Assembly (NCBI GenBank): GCA_964384915.1
Contig: CAYLMA010000010.1
Span: 1-64,000, forward strand
Direction: 5' to 3'
Source: Sulfurimicrobium sp964384915
GTDB taxonomy: Bacteria > Pseudomonadota > Gammaproteobacteria > Burkholderiales > Sulfuricellaceae
DNA length: 64,000 nucleotides
A program made the translations under genes and the position numbers. Shown here piece by piece: positions 60,655 to 64,000 of this stretch. Below the pieces are notes generated by a model. The model searched no databases, was not told the origin of the DNA, and saw nothing but the letters and a program-made list of their open reading frames with translations. Numbering within the stretch: position 1 is the stretch's first letter; the number at the start of each line of letters is the position of its first letter.

Positions 60655-63600
60655 ATGAATAGCCCCAAGGACTTTCCCGGTCATTTGAAAGCAGCGGCCA
60701 GCAAATCCCGCTTGCGTCCGCGCCGCAGCATGCATGCGCTGGAATCGCGCATCGTGTTCGACGGCGCGGCGCTGGCGGCGGTCGATGCGCTGGCGCAGGC
60801 AAGCGCCGATGTCGCCATCCGGCCCGATGCGGTCGCTCCCGTCGCCGGCGCGCGCAACGAGATCGTCTTCGTCGAAAGCAACGTCGCCGACTACCAGACG
60901 CTGCTGAACGGCGTAAATCCGGGCGCGGAAGTGCATGTGCTGGACGCATCGCGGGACGGCCTGGCGCAGATGGCCGCTATCCTCGACGGGCGCAGCGGCA
61001 TAGCCGCTATTCACATCGTTTCGCACGGTGCGCAAGGTTCGCTGCAACTGGGCGCGCTGACGCTGACCTCCGGTAACTTGCAGGACCACGCCGCCGACCT
61101 CGCGACCATAGGCAATGCGCTCGATGCGAATGCCGACATCCTGCTCTACGGCTGTAGCGTGGCGGCGGGCTCGGACGGCGCGGCGCTGGTCGATGCGCTG
61201 GCGCAGGCGACGCAGGCGGACATCGCCGCGTCAACCGACATCACCGGCGCCGCCAGCCTCGATGGCGACTGGGTGCTGGAGAAACAAGTCGGGCAGGTCG
61301 AGACAATCCCCTCCATTACCTTTAATTTTTCCGAGTACAGGGGACTGTTGCTCAACGCGACTTTCGACTGGGAAGCCAATACTACCGGGCTGGAAGCCGC
61401 GGCCATTCCGGGCGGGGCATATAAGACGGCCACCCAGACGGTTGCCGGCGAGACGCTTCAGGTCACCGTGGTATCCGATAACACCTATAGTCTGGCGTAT
61501 ATCGCCGCTCCAAACAGTATGAATGGCGTCGAAGGCCTTATCGCTGGGGGGGCAACAAGTTTCGAGTCTTCATACACATTCACCTTGGCCAGCGGGAAGT
61601 TGTTCGACCTAGCATCAATCAATATCGGCGAATGGGTTGGAACGAATAGGGACCTGACGTTTACCTCAACGAAAGGAACGTTGAGTTACACCGCAGTCGG
61701 CGCGGTGGCAAACGCGACTTTTAATGTCTCGGCTAATGCGAATGCCGCGAATTTTCGGGGAATTACCAGCTTTACCATCACGAGTGGCGCAACAGACATG
61801 ATGTTATCGTTCGACGACATCGTGTTCAATAATATCACCGCGCCCGGCCCGACTGTCACCGACGGCAACATCTCGATTAGCGGCGCGTCCGGCACCGGCG
61901 GCGCGTACAAAATCGGCGACACCGTCACCGCGACCTGGAACAACACCGCGGGCGGCGACAACAATGCCGGCGTCACCGGCGTGACCATGGACTTCTCGCA
62001 GTTCGGCGGCGGCGCGGCGGTGGCGGCGAGCAACAGCGGCGGCATCTGGACGGCGACCCACACCCTCACCTCCGGTGCGATCGACGGTGCGAACAAGAAC
62101 GTGTCCGTCACCGCCACCGCCACGGGCAGCACCACCGCCGCCGACAGCACCAACGCGACGGTGGACAACGTCGCACCGACCGTCAGCGATGCGCGCATCA
62201 GCATCAGCGGCGCGTCCGGCACGGGCGGCGCGTACAAGATCGGCGACACCGTCACCGCCACCTGGAACAACACCGCGGGCGGCGACAACAACAGCGACAC
62301 CANNNNNNNNNNNNNNNNNNNNNNNNNNNNNNNNNNNNNNNNNNNNNNNNNNNNNNNNNNNNNNNNNNNNNNNNNNNNNNNNNNNNNNNNNNNNNNNNNN
62401 NNACGGCAACATTTCGATCAGCGGCGCGTCCGGCACGGGCGGCGCGTACAAGATCGGTGATACCGTCACCGCCACCTGGAACAACACTGCGGGCGGCGAC
62501 AATAACGCCGACACCATGAGCGGCGTGACGGTGGACTTCTCCGCCTTCGGCGGCGGCGCGGCGGTGGCGGCAAGCAACAGCGCCGGCACCTGGACGGCGA
62601 CCTACACGATTGTCTCGGGCGCAATTGACGGCGCCAACAAGAACGTCTCCGTCACCGCGACCGACAACGCGGGCAACGCCACCACCACTGCGGATACGAC
62701 CAACGCCACGCTGGACAACGTCGCGCCGACCGTCAGCGACGGCAACATTTCGATCAGCGGCGCGTCCGGCACGGGCGGCGCGTACAAGATCGGTGATACC
62801 GTCACCGCCACCTGGAACAACACTGCGGGCGGCGACAATAACGCCGACACCATGAGCGGCGTGACGGTGGACTTCTCCGCCTTCGGCGGCGGCGCGGCGG
62901 TGGCGGCAAGCAACAGCGCCGGTACCTGGACGGCGACCTACACCATCGTCGCCGGCGCGATCGACGGCGCCAACAAGAACGTCAGCGTCACCGCGACGGA
63001 CAATGCGGGCAATGCCACCACTGTGGTGGATGCCAGCAACGCCACAGTGGACAACATTGCCCCCGCGATCACCTTCAGTGCCTTGAGCTTCTCCGCCGAC
63101 AGCGGCACGAGCGCGACCGACTTCGTGACCGCCACCGCCGGCCAGACGATAGGCGCGACGCTGAGCGCGGGCCTGGGCGCTGGCGACGTGGTGTACGGTT
63201 CGTTGGATAACGGCGCGACCTGGACGGACATCACCGCCAAGGTGAGTGGCACGACGCTGAGTTGGGACGGCGTGACGCTGGCGACCAGCGACACGCTGAA
63301 ACTGAAAGTGACCGACAGTACCGGCAACGACGGTGTGATTGCAAGCCAGGCCTATGTGCTGGATAGCGTCGCGCCGACGATTACCTTCAGCGCCTTGAGC
63401 TTCGGCGCCGACACCGGCACGAGCTCGACCGACTTCGTGACCGCCACCGCCGCGCAGACCATCACCGCCACCTTGAGCGGCGCACCCGCAGGCAGCGACA
63501 TCGTGTACGGCTCGCTGGACAACGGTGCGACCTGGACGGACATCACCGCCAAGGTTGCCGGCACGACGCTGACGTGGAACGGCGCCACCCTGGCCGGCAG

Positions 63601-64000
63601 CGATACGCTGAAACTCAAGGTGACCGACGGCGCCGGCAACGATGGCGCGGTGGCGAGCCAGGCTTACGTGCTGGATGCGGGCCTGCCGACCGCCGCCACG
63701 CCCGTTGCGGGCAACCTGGTTTCGCCCAGCGCCGCGAGCTTCACCTTCACCGTGGATTATTCCGATACCGGCGCGGGCATCGACGGCGCGACCATCGCCG
63801 TCGGCAACGTCACGGTGACCGGCCCCGGCGCGGTGGGCGCGCTTACGGTGACTGGCGCGTCGTACAGCGCCGGCACGGCGACCTACACGGTGCAAGCGCC
63901 CAACGCCGGGGCATGGAACTCGGCCACCGACGCGGGAACCTACACCATCGACATCAACGGCAACTCGGTCAAGGATCAGGCCGGAAACGCCGTCGCGGCG
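60655..64000 (+). CDS. Giant surface/secreted protein: DUF4347 plus Ig-like repeats (partial)
   Basis: The gene starts at ATG 60655 with AAAGGAG 60641-60647 and runs off the window; a 100-N gap breaks it at 62303-62402, so frame 1 before the gap becomes frame 2 after it, and both are open throughout. The N-terminus has the LEPR-like motif ALESRIVFDGAA near residue 23-34. A DUF4347 domain spans about 70-215 with His124 (VSHGAQG) and Cys167 (LLYGCSV). Then a beta-rich domain precedes Ig-like repeats of 109-112 residues and further repeats of 104 residues. It is probably a large secreted or cell-surface adhesin; export by the neighbouring fusion protein is inference. Confidence 0.9.
61864..63076 (+). 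repeat. Tandem Ig-like repeats, type A (four units seen, gap inside)
   Basis: Units begin with GNISISGASGTGGAYKIGDT or the variant ARISISGASG at 61864, 62191, 62405 and 62741. Unit spacing is 327 bases for the first pair and 336 for the last pair. Units three and four are almost identical at the DNA level over more than 200 bases. The 100-N gap falls inside unit two. Confidence 0.9.
62303..62402. other. Assembly gap (100 N)
   Basis: A run of exactly 100 N, the customary placeholder for a gap of unknown size. It falls inside the tandem repeats, where short reads cannot be placed. Confidence 0.99.
63068..63691 (+). repeat. Tandem Ig-like repeats, type B (two units)
   Basis: Two units of 312 bases (104 residues) begin ITFSALSFSADSG and ITFSALSFGADTG at 63068 and 63380. 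Shared motifs are VYGSLDNGATWTDITAKV and DTLKLKVTDxxGNDG. A different, unrepeated Ig-like segment follows to the window end. Confidence 0.85.

Noticed and set aside
61864..63691. CRISPR-like array
   Set aside because: The repeats are over 300 bases, in frame and coding for Ig-like domains; there are no short direct repeats with unique spacers.

Overview
The window looks like a piece of a betaproteobacterial chromosome, probably of the Nitrosomonadales / Sulfuricella / Gallionella type. That assignment is an inference from gene content (YaeQ, DUF1631, DUF3301, DUF4202, the yciB-yciI-bolA-ppiC order, a PEP-CTERM protein, moderately high GC) and not from a marker search. A run of exactly 100 N at 62303-62402 shows it is a draft scaffold.

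Layout. 1-1675: the end of a MITE-like repeat, a ParE-type toxin with its antitoxin, a gene fragment cut by a second MITE-like copy, and unassigned DNA. 1676-13602: housekeeping genes: an HD-GYP phosphodiesterase, a parvulin lipoprotein, bolA, yciI, yciB, a PHP phosphatase, a YciO-type protein, a site-2 protease, trpS, an M48 lipoprotein, a Lon-like protease, DUF3301, an FKBP and an orphan ParA. 13654-26xxx: a GGDEF-EAL protein, corA, glucokinase, an SseB-like protein, DUF4202, a ferritin-like protein, peroxiredoxin, glycogen phosphorylase, dsbB and a pseudouridine synthase. 25327-27754: mobB-moeA-moaD-moaE. 27811-29145: an IS3-family element with an A8G frameshift site. 29162-30664: a His-rich exported protein and a PEP-CTERM protein with a near-perfect sigma-54 promoter. 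31375-35944: an arsenic operon (arsR, ACR3, a small Cys protein, a permease, an AhpD-like protein, arsM, a thioredoxin-like protein, Trx-coupled arsC). 36100-43373: a large GGDEF-EAL sensor, a thioredoxin/DsbD-like fusion, a CDF metal exporter and a TolC-like protein. 43370-46672: a MacA/MacB-type efflux system. 46715-48110: an atypical LexA and a small secretin-domain protein. 48255-51816: AI-2E transporter, YaeQ, a hypothetical protein, an SrkA-like kinase and a small membrane protein. 52036-56129: a c-di-GMP-I riboswitch, DUF1631 and an EAL-HDOD protein. 56317-64000: an M50/HlyD fusion facing a tail-collar protein, a Sel1-repeat protein and the start of a giant repeat protein.

Three themes link the genes. 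Cyclic-di-GMP is the strongest: an HD-GYP protein, two GGDEF-EAL proteins, an EAL-HDOD protein and a riboswitch that senses the same molecule. Metal and thiol chemistry is second: the ars operon, whose products carry repeated vicinal-cysteine tails, a redox membrane fusion, a cation exporter and dsbB. The third is a surface/secretion locus at the right end, where an unusual M50-PqqD-HlyD fusion lies next to exported proteins and a giant protein. The N-terminal DUF4347 domain of the giant protein carries a His/Cys pair spaced as in caspase-fold peptidases.

Between genes the window is rich in short palindromic repeats of at least three families: a TIR-bearing MITE-like family with four copies, a cgcaaaggcg family, and a ccacggag family. 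Two further repeats have been absorbed into the coding sequence of the MacB ATPase.
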